Counted from the stretch's first letter, positions 28,759 through 38,023 are shown. The stretch is 64,000 nucleotides of DNA from Rhizobiaceae bacterium (GCA_014238155.1 JABABQ010000067.1:186001-250000); one strand, 5' to 3'. Notes: generated by a model not told the origin, from the sequence alone. A program made the numbers and translations.

Positions 28759-29550
28759 ATGAATGATTCCCCACTCAAATCTGCTGCGGTCAGCGCACTG
28801 ATACTGGTCGCAGCCATTTCCGTGCCAACACAATCAGCAGCGCAGGTGGCGGGAGGGGATCTGACCGCACCTACGGTAGACACATCGCTGCTCAGTTTGT
28901 TCTTGGATGCCTCGATCGTCGTTCAGGCAGTTATGGTCGGACTGCTGTTGGCTTCAATCTGGTGCTGGGCGATCATTGTCGACAAGACATTGCTTTTTGC
29001 CCGCTCCAAAAGACAGCTCAATCAGTTTGAGCAGGTTTTCTGGTCTGGGCAAAGCCTTGAAGACTTGTACCGCACGGTGTCAGAGCGCCCAAATTATGGA
29101 ATGGCGGCCTTATTTGTTGCGGCGATGAGCGAATGGAAACGTTCATTTGAACGCAATGCCCGCTCACCAATTGGTCTGCAGACCCGTATTGACAAGGTTC
29201 TGGATGTCGCCATGGCGCGGGAAATGGAGCGACTGGAAAAACGCTTGCTGTTCCTCGCAACTCTGGGTTCATCAGCACCATTTATCGGCTTGTTTGGTAC
29301 TGTCATCGGAATTATGACATCGTTTCAGGCAATCGCCGGGTCGAAATCGACAAATCTTGCAGTAGTCGCCCCCGGCATTGCCGAAGCGTTGATGGCCACT
29401 GCTCTTGGTCTGCTGGCCGCAATCCCCGCTGTGGTGGCCTATAATAAACTTTCTGCAGACGCGGGAAAAATCGCAACGCGGCTGGAAGGTTTCGCTGATG
29501 AATTCTCAGCCATACTTTCGCGCCAAATCGATGAGAAGACTGCGACCTGA
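28759..29550 (+). CDS. tolQ: Tol-Pal system proton channel subunit TolQ
   Basis: The 263-aa protein has the MotA/TolQ/ExbB layout: a first helix (VVQAVMVGLLLASIWCWAII), a cytoplasmic loop, and the paired helices APFIGLFGTVIGIMTSFQAI and GIAEALMATALGLLAAIPAVVAYN that form the proton path with TolR. It powers TolA across the inner membrane. Before the usual first helix there is an extra hydrophobic stretch (residues about 8-24) ending in an SAAQ-like cleavage site, so the N-terminus is about 30 residues longer than typical. No start between the two fits better. Confidence 0.95.
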   Translation: MNDSPLKSAAVSALILVAAISVPTQSAAQVAGGDLTAPTVDTSLLSLFLDASIVVQAVMVGLLLASIWCWAIIVDKTLLFARSKRQLNQFEQVFWSGQSLEDLYRTVSERPNYGMAALFVAAMSEWKRSFERNARSPIGLQTRIDKVLDVAMAREMERLEKRLLFLATLGSSAPFIGLFGTVIGIMTSFQAIAGSKSTNLAVVAPGIAEALMATALGLLAAIPAVVAYNKLSADAGKIATRLEGFADEFSAILSRQIDEKTAT

Positions 29551-29583
29551 CAGCATCAGGCGTAATTGGATGGATGAATAAGC

Positions 29584-30033
29584 ATGGGCATGTCAGTTGG
29601 AAATGGCGGTGGATCAAGCGGGCGTCGTCGACACCTGCGTCGTCACGCGCCGATGAGCGAAATCAATGTCACGCCGTTTGTTGACGTGATGCTTGTGCTG
29701 CTGATCATATTTATGGTGGCTGCACCGTTGCTGACCGTCGGTGTCCCGATTGACCTGCCGGAATCCCAAGCCAAACAGCTGAACTCAGAAACCCAGCCTA
29801 TTACCATTTCGGTGCGTGCCGATGGTCAGATTTTTCTGCAGGAAACCGAAATTCCCGGCGACGAATTGATCCCTAAACTGAAGGCAATCGCTAAAAACGG
29901 ATATGATGAACGGCTCTATGTCCGCGGAGACAAATCAACCGATTATGGCTCGGTCATGCGCATCATGGGTGCTTTGAACCAAGCCGGTTATCGCAAAATT
30001 GGCCTGGTGACCCTGCAGGAACAGGACGGTTAG
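29584..30033 (+). CDS. tolR: Tol-Pal system protein TolR
   Basis: The 149-aa protein has a basic N-terminal tail (GRRRHLRRHAPMSEINVTPF), a single membrane helix with the proton-carrying Asp34 (VDVMLVLLIIFMVAAPLL) and a periplasmic domain. It is the ExbD/TolR partner of TolQ. The tolA start follows its stop codon with no gap. Confidence 0.96.
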   Translation: MGMSVGNGGGSSGRRRHLRRHAPMSEINVTPFVDVMLVLLIIFMVAAPLLTVGVPIDLPESQAKQLNSETQPITISVRADGQIFLQETEIPGDELIPKLKAIAKNGYDERLYVRGDKSTDYGSVMRIMGALNQAGYRKIGLVTLQEQDG

Positions 30034-31059
30034 GTGAAGGCGGGCCTCACAACATCTGCGCTTGCGCATGTTGCCGTGCTCGCATTTGGCATCGTTTCTC
30101 TGGCCGCCCCAAAGCAGTTGATAGTCCCCGATATTGAGGCTCTGCCGATCGATATCGTCCCCTATGAAGAACTTACCAAATCGATCGCCGGTGCCAAAAA
30201 AGCCGACCCATCAACCAAACCGGCTCCCCGGCCAACCAGAACCGTGCCGATTAACGAGCCCGCTGTAAATGTAGGCGATACCAAGACTGACATCAAAGCA
30301 GAAGCACCAAATGACAATAAGCAACCTCCAAAGGAAAAAGTGGAAGCTCCTGCCGCCGAGCCGGATCCAACGCCGCCGAAACCTAAAACCCCCGTCCCGA
30401 CACCTGATCTGGCACCGGACCCAAAGCCTAAAACCGACATCGCGTTGTTATTAAAGCAGAATGAACCCGCCGATGCCGAGCCCCCGGAGGAAGAATCTCC
30501 TGTCGTATTGCCCAAAAGGGTGGCGGTGCCGAAAAAGCGACCTCAACACCCAAAAGCTGAAACTGCGCAAACCCACAAGCGCAAGGATGAAGTAAAACCC
30601 AACAAGACGACCAAAACCAAAGCTGAACAAACAAAACAATCTGAAGTTGCCAAAAAAGCGGTACTAGATAAAGCCAAGACAAGTGCGGGCGGCGCCAAGC
30701 GCTCCACCGAGAAGGCATCGCTTGGAACGAAAAAATCTAACAACGCGACCAAGTTGTCGCAAAATGAACTCGATGCACTGCGCAGCGCGCTTGAGGGGTG
30801 TTTCAACGCGGGCGACCTGCCCGGTCATCAGGATGCCGCCAGCATGCGGGCACGGGTGACGTTCAAATTGACACTGGCCGGCGATATTGAGGGATTGGTC
30901 AGAGCCAAGGTGACGGGCACCAGCGGGGCGACACGGGCGGTGTTTTCTCGCCGGGTGAAAAACGCTGTAAAAGAATGCGCTCCCTACAAACTGCCCGCCG
31001 ACAAATATGAAACCTGGGCCGACGTGGTCGTCAATTTTTCTCTCTCCGATTTGCTGTAG
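30034..31059 (+). CDS. tolA: Tol-Pal system protein TolA
   Basis: The 341-aa protein has a short N-terminal membrane helix (SALAHVAVLAFGIVSLAAP), a long Pro/Lys/Ala-rich region (about residues 50-245) that would span the periplasm, and a C-terminal domain (ELDALRSALEGCFNAGDL onward) that contacts Pal and TolB. It starts with GTG directly after the tolR stop (TAG-GTG). Like other rhizobial TolA proteins its linker is Pro-rich and lacks the long helical repeats of E. coli. Confidence 0.92.
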   Translation: MKAGLTTSALAHVAVLAFGIVSLAAPKQLIVPDIEALPIDIVPYEELTKSIAGAKKADPSTKPAPRPTRTVPINEPAVNVGDTKTDIKAEAPNDNKQPPKEKVEAPAAEPDPTPPKPKTPVPTPDLAPDPKPKTDIALLLKQNEPADAEPPEEESPVVLPKRVAVPKKRPQHPKAETAQTHKRKDEVKPNKTTKTKAEQTKQSEVAKKAVLDKAKTSAGGAKRSTEKASLGTKKSNNATKLSQNELDALRSALEGCFNAGDLPGHQDAASMRARVTFKLTLAGDIEGLVRAKVTGTSGATRAVFSRRVKNAVKECAPYKLPADKYETWADVVVNFSLSDLL

Positions 31060-31083
31060 CAATGAAAATACAGGATTAAATTC

Positions 31084-32415
31084 ATGAAACAGGTGAAGAA
31101 CCACCAATCCTTTGCAAAGATCCTGCTGAATTGCATTCTGGCAGGCCTGATGGTGACCTGCGCTGCAACAATTGCGCATGCAAAGATCGAGATTGATGTC
31201 ACGCGCGGCAATGTTGAACCCTTGCCGATTGCCGTTCCGGTATTTCTTGGCGATGCCAAATTGGGGCGCGATATTGCATCGGTGGTGGAGGCTGATCTTC
31301 GGCGCTCAGGACTGTTTGCACCAATCGATCCAGCGGCGCATATTGAACGCATCAGCGACACCAACCGTCGCCCAGATTTTGCCAGCTGGACAGCAATTCG
31401 TGCCCAGGCATTGGTTGTCGGACAGGTGATCAGTGAAGGGGGCGGACGTTTCCGTACCGAATTCCGGCTCTGGGACACTTATGGCGCAGAACAAATTCTT
31501 GGCCAACAGTATTCCACCGACCCGAATAATTGGCGCCGCGTCGGACATATCATTTCCGATGCAATTTATAAGGCACTGACCGGGGAAAGCGGGTATTTCG
31601 ATACCCGCATCGCTTATGTTGCGGAATCCGGGCCAAAGAACAAACGGGTCAAGCGCCTTGCAATCATGGATCAGGATGGCTTCAACAACCGCTTTTTGAC
31701 AAATGGTCGAGACCTTGTGCTGACCCCCCGATTTTCACCGTCGCGGCAGGAAGTGACCTATATGTCATTTTCGGGAGGACGCCCCCGCGTCTATCTGCTG
31801 CAAATCGAAACCGGGCAAAGAGAAGTTGTTGGCAATTTTCCCAACATGACATTCTCTCCACGGTTCTCGCCCGATGGACAACGCATCATCATGAGCCTGG
31901 AACAAGGCGGCAATGCCAACATCTACACAATGGATTTACGGTCCCGCAACACCACCAGACTGACCAGTACAGCGGCGATTGACACGTCTCCGTCTTATGC
32001 ACCGGACGGACGACGCATTGTCTTTGAGAGCGATCGGGGCGGTCGTCAGCAACTCTATGTGATGAATGCTGATGGGACTAATCAACAGCGCATATCGTTT
32101 GGGACCGGTAGTTATTCAACTCCCGTATGGTCGCCACGCGGTGATCTGATCGCATTCACCAAACAGGCTGGCGGTCAGTTCCTGATCGGGGTGATGCGGC
32201 CAGATGGCAAGGGCGAACGTATCCTGACGGAGGGCTTTCACAATGAGGGGCCAACATGGGCACCCAATGGACGAACTCTTATGTTCTTTAGAGAAACACC
32301 CGGTGCCGGTGGAGGCCCGCGATTGCATACCATTGATTTGACGGGCCGCAACGAACAGCGCGTCAGTACCAAGTCATTTGCATCTGATCCAGCCTGGTCG
32401 CCCCTGTTGGATTAA
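31084..32415 (+). CDS. tolB: Tol-Pal system beta-propeller protein TolB
   Basis: The 443-aa periplasmic protein has a signal peptide (to AHA-K near residue 37), an N-terminal alpha/beta domain, and a six-bladed propeller with repeats such as [46 protein letters not shown] and [14 protein letters not shown]. It shuttles between Pal and TolA. In most relatives pal follows at once; here tolB is the last gene and converges with rluD, 28 nt away. Confidence 0.97.
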   Translation: MKQVKNHQSFAKILLNCILAGLMVTCAATIAHAKIEIDVTRGNVEPLPIAVPVFLGDAKLGRDIASVVEADLRRSGLFAPIDPAAHIERISDTNRRPDFASWTAIRAQALVVGQVISEGGGRFRTEFRLWDTYGAEQILGQQYSTDPNNWRRVGHIISDAIYKALTGESGYFDTRIAYVAESGPKNKRVKRLAIMDQDGFNNRFLTNGRDLVLTPRFSPSRQEVTYMSFSGGRPRVYLLQIETGQREVVGNFPNMTFSPRFSPDGQRIIMSLEQGGNANIYTMDLRSRNTTRLTSTAAIDTSPSYAPDGRRIVFESDRGGRQQLYVMNADGTNQQRISFGTGSYSTPVWSPRGDLIAFTKQAGGQFLIGVMRPDGKGERILTEGFHNEGPTWAPNGRTLMFFRETPGAGGGPRLHTIDLTGRNEQRVSTKSFASDPAWSPLLD

Positions 32416-32443
32416 GGGCAGGTATAAATCGCACTACAGCCGT

Positions 32444-33484
32444 TCACGATTTTAGCGCAGTAATCAGATTTGAAATATCAGGTGGCGGATCGGCACTGAA
32501 ACTGACGGTCTCGCCGGTAATCGGATGTCTGATACCGAGCGTACGGGCGTGCAACGCCTGTCGTTTGAAATTTGCAAAAAGTTGCGCTGCACCTTCCGGC
32601 AGACGAACGCCTTTGTTGGCGAACTGCTTGCCATATTCTTGATCACCCAAAAGCGGATTGCCAATATGCGTCATATGAACGCGTATCTGGTGCGTTCGGC
32701 CAGTCTCCAGTCGACATTCGACCAGCGAAACCAGAGCTTCTCCATTGGCCTTGGGATCGTTAAAACGCTGCAGCACCTGGTAATGCGTGATCGCAAGTTT
32801 AGCATCGTATCCGTCTTCTTCCACCACAGCCCGTTGCAGGCGTTTGGTGGGATGACGTCCCAGAAAGGTTTCAATTGATCCTTTCATCCTGGGTGGCGTT
32901 CCCCAGGCCAGTGCCCAATAAGAACGCTCTAACGGCCCGGTTCTGCCGTGATCAGCAAATTGTTCTTGCAGGTCCAGATGTGCACGATAACTTTTGGCAA
33001 CCACCATCACACCGCTTGTATCCTTGTCGAGCCGATGGACAATGCCCGGTCGCTTCACACCACCGATACCCGACAGGGTACCGTGACAGTGATGCAGCAA
33101 CGCATTGACGAGTGTGCCGGACCAATTGCCCGGCGCCGGGTGAACAACCATGCCCGCGGGCTTGTTGATGACGATTAGATCATCGTCTTCATGGAGAATA
33201 TTCAACGAAATGTTTTCAGGTAACGGAACAGCTTCCTCTGCCGGTGGCATGGCAAAGCGGATGACATCGCCAGCGGCAATACGGGTGCTGGTGCCACGCG
33301 GCAAGGTGCCGTTAATCGTGACATGTCCTTTGCGAACAAGCGCCTGTACTCTGGCACGGGAAATATCGTCGGAAGCATGAGCTGAAACGAACTTGTCTAC
33401 CCGCTTGCCGTCGTCTGAATGAGGTACGATCAATACTTCCATTATTGTTGGCAATGTGGCGGGCTCTTTATCTGGGGCTTTCAT
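32444..33484 (-). CDS. rluD: RluA-family 23S rRNA pseudouridine synthase (RluD-like)
   Basis: The 346-aa protein has an N-terminal S4 domain (KRVDKFVSAHASDDISRARV) and the catalytic motif IVHRLDKDTSGVMVVAK with the nucleophilic Asp, plus RLETGRTHQIRVHM. RluD modifies helix 69 of 23S rRNA. I chose ATG 33484 (GGAG 5 nt upstream). It is divergent from a small membrane-protein gene across 66 bp, the usual neighbourhood of rpoH in Hyphomicrobiales. Confidence 0.92.
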   Translation of the reverse strand: MKAPDKEPATLPTIMEVLIVPHSDDGKRVDKFVSAHASDDISRARVQALVRKGHVTINGTLPRGTSTRIAAGDVIRFAMPPAEEAVPLPENISLNILHEDDDLIVINKPAGMVVHPAPGNWSGTLVNALLHHCHGTLSGIGGVKRPGIVHRLDKDTSGVMVVAKSYRAHLDLQEQFADHGRTGPLERSYWALAWGTPPRMKGSIETFLGRHPTKRLQRAVVEEDGYDAKLAITHYQVLQRFNDPKANGEALVSLVECRLETGRTHQIRVHMTHIGNPLLGDQEYGKQFANKGVRLPEGAAQLFANFKRQALHARTLGIRHPITGETVSFSADPPPDISNLITALKS

Positions 33485-33550
33485 TGTTTCTCCACTATCG
33501 TTATCACCCACAGGAACGCCCCAATTAGTCAGTTTGATGAGCCGCAAAGC

Positions 33551-33895
33551 ATGAGCCAGCAGGAAGAAGAACCCCTCGACCCGGCAGTTGAAGCCATTCG
33601 GGTAAAAATGGTCCGGTTATTGGCCATTTCCGGCGGTATCATGATGTTTGGGCTTATGGCCGTCCTGATCAGCATTGTCTACAAGGTCACTCAGGATGAT
33701 GTGCCAAAGGCCAAGCCTGTTGCTGTTGATACCGTCAACGAACTGGTAATCCCCACTGGTGCACGGATTGTTCAAAGCAGCCAGGCAGACGGTCGACTAA
33801 TGCTCACTTTGGAACTGCCTGACGGTTCCACGCGCGTTCAATTGCACGACCTCAAGGGCGGATTGATTTCTTCCTACACAATTAGGGAACAATAA
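33551..33895 (+). CDS. Small single-pass membrane protein (DUF6476-like)
   Basis: The 114-aa protein has an acidic N-terminus (MSQQEEEPLDPAVEAIR), one helix (LLAISGGIMMFGLMAVLISIVYKV) and a small periplasmic domain ending RVQLHDLKGGLISSYTIREQ. The position next to rluD and the domain layout resemble proteins called DUF6476 in Rhizobiales, a name I offer from memory. Function is unknown. The open frame extends to 33419 through the divergent promoter; ATG 33551 is the better start. Confidence 0.75.
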   Translation: MSQQEEEPLDPAVEAIRVKMVRLLAISGGIMMFGLMAVLISIVYKVTQDDVPKAKPVAVDTVNELVIPTGARIVQSSQADGRLMLTLELPDGSTRVQLHDLKGGLISSYTIREQ

Positions 33896-33951
33896 ACCCG
33901 TTCGCCGTAATCTTGTAGCCTCAATCGTGCGATGCCAGGCTAGGATATGCT

Positions 33952-34470
33952 GTGAATAACGATGACAACCGACTGAATCTGCCAGTATTCCTCACCCTGC
34001 AGGACGGCCGTGAGCTGACGATTGATCTCATTGTCAATCTTGGCGGTGCCATAGACCGTACAATGAACAACGATGCCCGCTACATCCTGGTCGGCGAAGC
34101 CGACGGAAGCGAACGTCTGATTGCCAAAAGCATGATCACGGAAGTTCGCGATGCCAAGAAATCTCGACAACCATCGGCAATTGCCCCGGCGACGACGACG
34201 GCGACGGTTGCTGCTCCGGGCATTGTCCCGGAATTCGCCGATCCTCATCAAGTGCTTGGTGTGTCACCAGTGGCAGGTGTTGAAGAAATCCGAAATGCAT
34301 TTGTCGAGCAGGCACAAGCCTACAACCCTGATCGGTTGGCACATGTGGGCCTGCCGGCGGACGTCACAGAGTTTTGTGCCAACAGGTACCGCCAGATATC
34401 GGAAGCCTATGCCACATTGACCGAAGGTCAGACGCCCGCACTGGCAGACCGGACAATGATGACGTCCTAA
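33952..34470 (+). CDS. J-domain-like protein with degenerate HPD (NPD)
   Basis: The 172-aa protein has a beta-rich N-terminal part (residues 9-66), an Ala/Thr linker, and a C-terminal J-like domain (DPHQVLGVSPVAGVEEIRNAF, AYNPDRLAHVGLPADV, RYRQISEAYATL), closest in feel to DjlA-type J domains. The catalytic HPD that triggers DnaK is NPD here (125-127), so it should not stimulate DnaK in the normal way. The start is GTG 33952. It converges with the M20 gene. Confidence 0.75.
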   Translation: MNNDDNRLNLPVFLTLQDGRELTIDLIVNLGGAIDRTMNNDARYILVGEADGSERLIAKSMITEVRDAKKSRQPSAIAPATTTATVAAPGIVPEFADPHQVLGVSPVAGVEEIRNAFVEQAQAYNPDRLAHVGLPADVTEFCANRYRQISEAYATLTEGQTPALADRTMMTS

Positions 34471-34476
34471 GCGGCG

Positions 34477-35646
34477 CTAGCCAGCCGGCATTGACCGTTC
34501 CGCTATTTTTGCCCAATAGCTCGACCCGACTGGAATTGCTTCATCGTTGAAGTCGTATTCTTCGTGGTGCAAACCAGCAGAATCGCCATTACCCATGAAA
34601 ATGAAGGCGCCCGGACGCTCCAGCAGCATATAGGAGAAATCTTCGCCACCCATGACCGGTGGACGGTCCACATCGACTTTGCTGTCACCGGAAATCTCCT
34701 TGGCAACGGCGGCAGCAAAATTTGTCTGCTCGGCATGATTGGCGGTGACCGGATAACCTTCCTTGATATTGATGTCGACTTCCGCCCCGTATGCCTGTGC
34801 AATACCTTCAACAATTGTTTTCAAGCGGCCAATCACAGTTTCACGCACCTCCGGATCCAGTGTTCTGACAGTTCCATAAAATTGAGATTCCTGGGCAATA
34901 ACATTATACGCCTTGCCCGCATGGATGGCGGTTACCGTCAGCACGGCTGATTTGAGGGGGTCAATGTTGCGAGATACGATGGTTTGCAATGCCTGCACCA
35001 TCTGAGTGGCGATGATGATTGGATCATTACCACCATGCGGCATGGCAGCATGAGCGCCCAGACCACGGATTGTGATGGTGAATTCATCTGTTCCGGCCAT
35101 GATCGGTCCTGGTCGGATGGCAAACTCGCCAATCGGAAGTCCTGGCGCATTGTGCAGTCCATACACTTCCTGAATACCAAAACGCGCCATCATGTCGTCT
35201 TCACACATGGCCAGGCCGCCTGCACCACCTTCTTCAGCAGGTTGAAAAATCATCACAGCGGTACCGTCAAAGTTGCGGGTTTCAGCCAGATATTTTGCAG
35301 CTCCCAGCAGCATTGCTGTGTGCCCATCATGGCCGCAAGCATGCATTTTGCCTTCATATTTCGACTTGTAGGGTGAATCGTTTTTCTCAACGATTGGCAG
35401 CGCATCCATATCGGCGCGCATGCCGATAACCCGGCCGGACTCGGTCTTCCGCCCCTTGATCACCGCGACGACCCCCGTGCGACCAATCCCCTCGATCACT
35501 TCATCAACGCCAAATTCTCGCAGTTTTTCACTGACCAAAGCTGAAGTTTCCTCAACATCATAAAGCAGACCAGGATGTTGATGGATGGTACGTCGCCATT
35601 CGGTGATTTCGTCATGAAAATCGGCAATACGGTTGTTAATGGGCAT
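34477..35646 (-). CDS. M20-family amidohydrolase (hippurate hydrolase-like)
   Basis: The 389-aa protein has the M20D metal ligands MHACGHDGHTAMLLG, IFQPAEEGGAGG, VYGLHNAPGLP and, near the end, GGEDFSYMLLERPG, with a lid domain (GLGAHAAMPHGGNDPI). Enzymes of this class deacylate N-acyl amino acids such as hippurate or IAA conjugates. The substrate is open. It lies between the J-like gene and rpoH and is transcribed toward the former. Confidence 0.92.
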   Translation of the reverse strand: MPINNRIADFHDEITEWRRTIHQHPGLLYDVEETSALVSEKLREFGVDEVIEGIGRTGVVAVIKGRKTESGRVIGMRADMDALPIVEKNDSPYKSKYEGKMHACGHDGHTAMLLGAAKYLAETRNFDGTAVMIFQPAEEGGAGGLAMCEDDMMARFGIQEVYGLHNAPGLPIGEFAIRPGPIMAGTDEFTITIRGLGAHAAMPHGGNDPIIIATQMVQALQTIVSRNIDPLKSAVLTVTAIHAGKAYNVIAQESQFYGTVRTLDPEVRETVIGRLKTIVEGIAQAYGAEVDINIKEGYPVTANHAEQTNFAAAVAKEISGDSKVDVDRPPVMGGEDFSYMLLERPGAFIFMGNGDSAGLHHEEYDFNDEAIPVGSSYWAKIAERSMPAG

Positions 35647-35832
35647 GAGTTGTTCCGAAGTTGATGGGATTCGGCTAAAATGCGGATGTTGGCAGCGAAG
35701 CGCAACCCTAAATATTCAACCACGATGGCACCGTCCAACCACAATCAGAACACATATGAGCGACTGAAAACTCCGTTTCAACGATATTTCGAACACGCGA
35801 AATATGATCTAACCATTTGATTTTTTTGAATA

Positions 35833-35846
35833 TTACAAATTTGTAA
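35833..35846. promoter_or_regulatory. 14-bp palindrome in the rpoH upstream region
   Basis: TTACAAATTTGTAA is perfectly self-complementary. It lies in an AT-rich 375-bp gap between the M20 gene and rpoH, 176 bp before the rpoH start, and 14 bp from a second inverted repeat that also carries TTAC/GTAA. Confidence 0.45.
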
Positions 35847-35860
35847 CAAAAAATTGCAGA

Positions 35861-35882
35861 TTCATCGTAAAATTACGATGAA
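35861..35882. promoter_or_regulatory. Inverted repeat with 10-bp arms upstream of rpoH
   Basis: TTCATCGTAA-AA-TTACGATGAA has perfect 10-bp arms and a 2-nt spacer, 140 bp upstream of the rpoH ATG. With the neighbouring palindrome it is the likely target of a dimeric regulator of rpoH or of the divergent M20 gene. The remaining leader (35883-36021) also shows a TGACC/GGTCA hairpin near 35980 and no gene. Confidence 0.5.
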
Positions 35883-36021
35883 ATGTCGAATTTTGTTCCT
35901 ATGTGTTTATTATCGCACGCCGGGGACCCCACCTGTGCGGTACGGCACCAACAAGGTGTGATTTTTTGAGAATTGCGATGACCGCTCAAGGTCACCGTGA
36001 AAACTGGAGAGGACCAACATT

Positions 36022-36924
36022 ATGGCAAACGCACTCCCAACCATTTCCGCCAGCGGCAACGGCCTGCAGCGCTATATGGATGAAATTCGCAAGTTTCCCA
36101 TGCTGGAGCCTCAGCAGGAATACATGCTGGCGAAACGTTTTGCAGAACACGACGACACAGAAGCCGCGCATCAGCTGGTGACAAGTCACCTGCGTCTGGT
36201 GGCCAAGATCGCGATGGGTTATCGCGGCTACGGTTTGCCAATCGGTGAGGTAATGTCTGAAGGCAATGTCGGGCTGATGCAGGCCGTCAAGAAGTTTGAT
36301 CCTGAAAAAGGCTTCCGACTGGCCACATATGCGATGTGGTGGATCAAAGCATCTATTCAAGAATATGTCCTGCGCTCCTGGAGCCTTGTAAAAATGGGCA
36401 CCACGGCCAACCAAAAACGCCTGTTCTTCAACCTGCGCAAGCTGAAAGGCAAGCTCAAAGCTCTCGAAGATGGCGATTTGAAGCACGAGAACGTCACCAA
36501 GATTGCCAATACGCTCGGTGTCAGTGAAGAGGAAGTGCGTTCGATGAACCAGCGCCTTTCCGGCGATGCGTCTCTTAACGCCCCTATCAAGGCAGCAGAA
36601 GGTGAGTCCGGTCAGTGGCAGGATTGGCTGGTTGACGAAAGCGAAAGTCAGGAATCCATGCTGATTAAGCAGGATGAACTGGAGGTTCGTCGCGAAATGC
36701 TGACTGATGCGCTTGATGTGCTGAACGAGCGCGAGCAACGCATCTTTGTTGCCCGTCGATTGTCGGAGGATCCTTTGACACTGGAGCAACTGTCCGGCGA
36801 ATTCGACATTTCCCGTGAAAGGGTACGTCAGATCGAGGTTCGGGCATTTGAAAAAGTGCAAAAAGCCATGGTCGGTGCTGCCAAGGAACTGGCCAAGCCA
36901 GTCGCACAGATCGCGGTTCACTAA
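36022..36924 (+). CDS. rpoH: RNA polymerase heat-shock sigma factor RpoH
   Basis: The 300-aa protein has region 2 (NGLQRYMDEIRKFPMLEPQQ, then VMSEGNVGLMQAVKKFDPEKGFRLATYAMWWIKASIQEYVLRSW), the RpoH box-like QKRLFFNLRKLK, and a region 4 helix-turn-helix (LEQLSGEFDISRERVRQIEVRAFEKVQ). It directs transcription of chaperone and protease genes, and FtsH, also in this window, degrades RpoH in other bacteria. GGAGAGGA lies 8 nt before the ATG. The gene ends in a strong terminator. Confidence 0.97.
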   Translation: MANALPTISASGNGLQRYMDEIRKFPMLEPQQEYMLAKRFAEHDDTEAAHQLVTSHLRLVAKIAMGYRGYGLPIGEVMSEGNVGLMQAVKKFDPEKGFRLATYAMWWIKASIQEYVLRSWSLVKMGTTANQKRLFFNLRKLKGKLKALEDGDLKHENVTKIANTLGVSEEEVRSMNQRLSGDASLNAPIKAAEGESGQWQDWLVDESESQESMLIKQDELEVRREMLTDALDVLNEREQRIFVARRLSEDPLTLEQLSGEFDISRERVRQIEVRAFEKVQKAMVGAAKELAKPVAQIAVH

Positions 36925-36982
36925 ATCACATTTTTGGCGAGAACATTTCCCGCCAGACACAACAAAACCGATGCAGCATCTG

Positions 36983-37015
36983 GCCCGGCCTTCAAAAAGG
37001 CCGGGCTATTTTTTT
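36983..37015 (+). terminator. Intrinsic terminator of rpoH
   Basis: GCCCGGCCTT (36983-36992) pairs with AAGGCCGGGC (36997-37006) over a 4-nt loop, followed by TATTTTTTT. It starts 58 nt after the rpoH stop. Confidence 0.95.
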
Positions 37016-37067
37016 GGGCCACAAAGTTGCCGGAACTCTTAACCGGATTTTGTATCGCCACTTTTTC

Positions 37068-38012
37068 TCATTTTAATTCAATGGCATATGACTCAATTGG
37101 TGCAATCGCGTCGATTAATCCACTGTCTTTCATGAATTTGGCGAAACGCTCGTAGCGTCCCCGATCCAAAGCAGCTGGCCGTTTGGCGAAGCGCGGCAGC
37201 GTATCGACCCAGGCGCGTCGGTTCAACTCATTGTCCAGATCCGGATAGGCCTTCAGAAATTGATCCAATGCCTCGTCCGGGTGATTGGTCAGATAAAGCG
37301 TCGCCTTCTCAACGGCGTCGATGAATGGGCGAAAACGGCTATCGTCGGCACGGTCATTCTTGGCGATAAAGATCAGTTCATCGTAGACCGGAACGCCATT
37401 TTCTTCCGGATAAAATGCGATGCCAGGGTGGTTTTCGATGTCGAGCTGGTTCAGCTCAAAGTTGCGAAACGCACCGATGACAGCATCCACCGCACCGGTT
37501 ATCAATGACGGGGACAAAGAGAAGTTGATGTTGATCAGTTCAACATCTGCCAAAGATAAACCTTCCTGTTTCAGCATGGCTGCCAGCAACGCGTCTTCAA
37601 AACCACCAACGGAAAAGCCAACCTTTTTACCCTTCAGATCCGCAATTGATTTGATTGGACCATGTTTCAACGCCACCAGCGCATTGAGCGGTGTTTCGGC
37701 AATGGTCCCGATGCGGATCAGCGGCAATCCCTCAGCAACTTGCACGTGCAGTTGGGGCTGATAGGAAATCGCGATATCCCCCTGCCCAGCAGCGATTAGC
37801 CGGGGGGGTGCGCTTGGATCCGAGGGGGCAATCAGCTCCACTTCAAGGCCGTTTTGCTCGAAATATCCCTGACTCTGTGCGATCACCAGCGGGGCGTGAT
37901 CGGGGTTAACGAACCAGTCGAGATATACGGTCAGTTTTTCGGCGCTGAACGCCGAGCTGGCACTCAATGTCAAAGCCAGCATTAAAGTAGATAGAAATTT
38001 CAGGTGTCGCAT
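37068..38012 (-). CDS. thiY: ABC transporter substrate-binding protein for a thiamine pyrimidine precursor (ThiY-like)
   Basis: The 314-aa protein has a signal peptide (to AFSA-E near residue 22) and the NMT1/THI5-like fold: LTVYLDWFVNPDHAPLVIAQ, QGYFEQNGLEVELIAPSDPS, LIAAGQGDIAISYQPQL. Members bind N-formyl-aminopyrimidine or HMP. The TPP riboswitch upstream of the operon supports a thiamine role. The start is ATG 38012 with AAGGA 7 nt upstream, 11 nt after the thiX stop. Confidence 0.9.
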   Translation of the reverse strand: MRHLKFLSTLMLALTLSASSAFSAEKLTVYLDWFVNPDHAPLVIAQSQGYFEQNGLEVELIAPSDPSAPPRLIAAGQGDIAISYQPQLHVQVAEGLPLIRIGTIAETPLNALVALKHGPIKSIADLKGKKVGFSVGGFEDALLAAMLKQEGLSLADVELININFSLSPSLITGAVDAVIGAFRNFELNQLDIENHPGIAFYPEENGVPVYDELIFIAKNDRADDSRFRPFIDAVEKATLYLTNHPDEALDQFLKAYPDLDNELNRRAWVDTLPRFAKRPAALDRGRYERFAKFMKDSGLIDAIAPIESYAIELK

Positions 38013-38023
38013 AATTTGTTCCT

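Noticed and set aside
35992-36960. A 322-codon minus-strand open frame antisense to rpoH.
   Set aside because: rpoH is certain on the plus strand, and long antisense frames are common in such codon usage.
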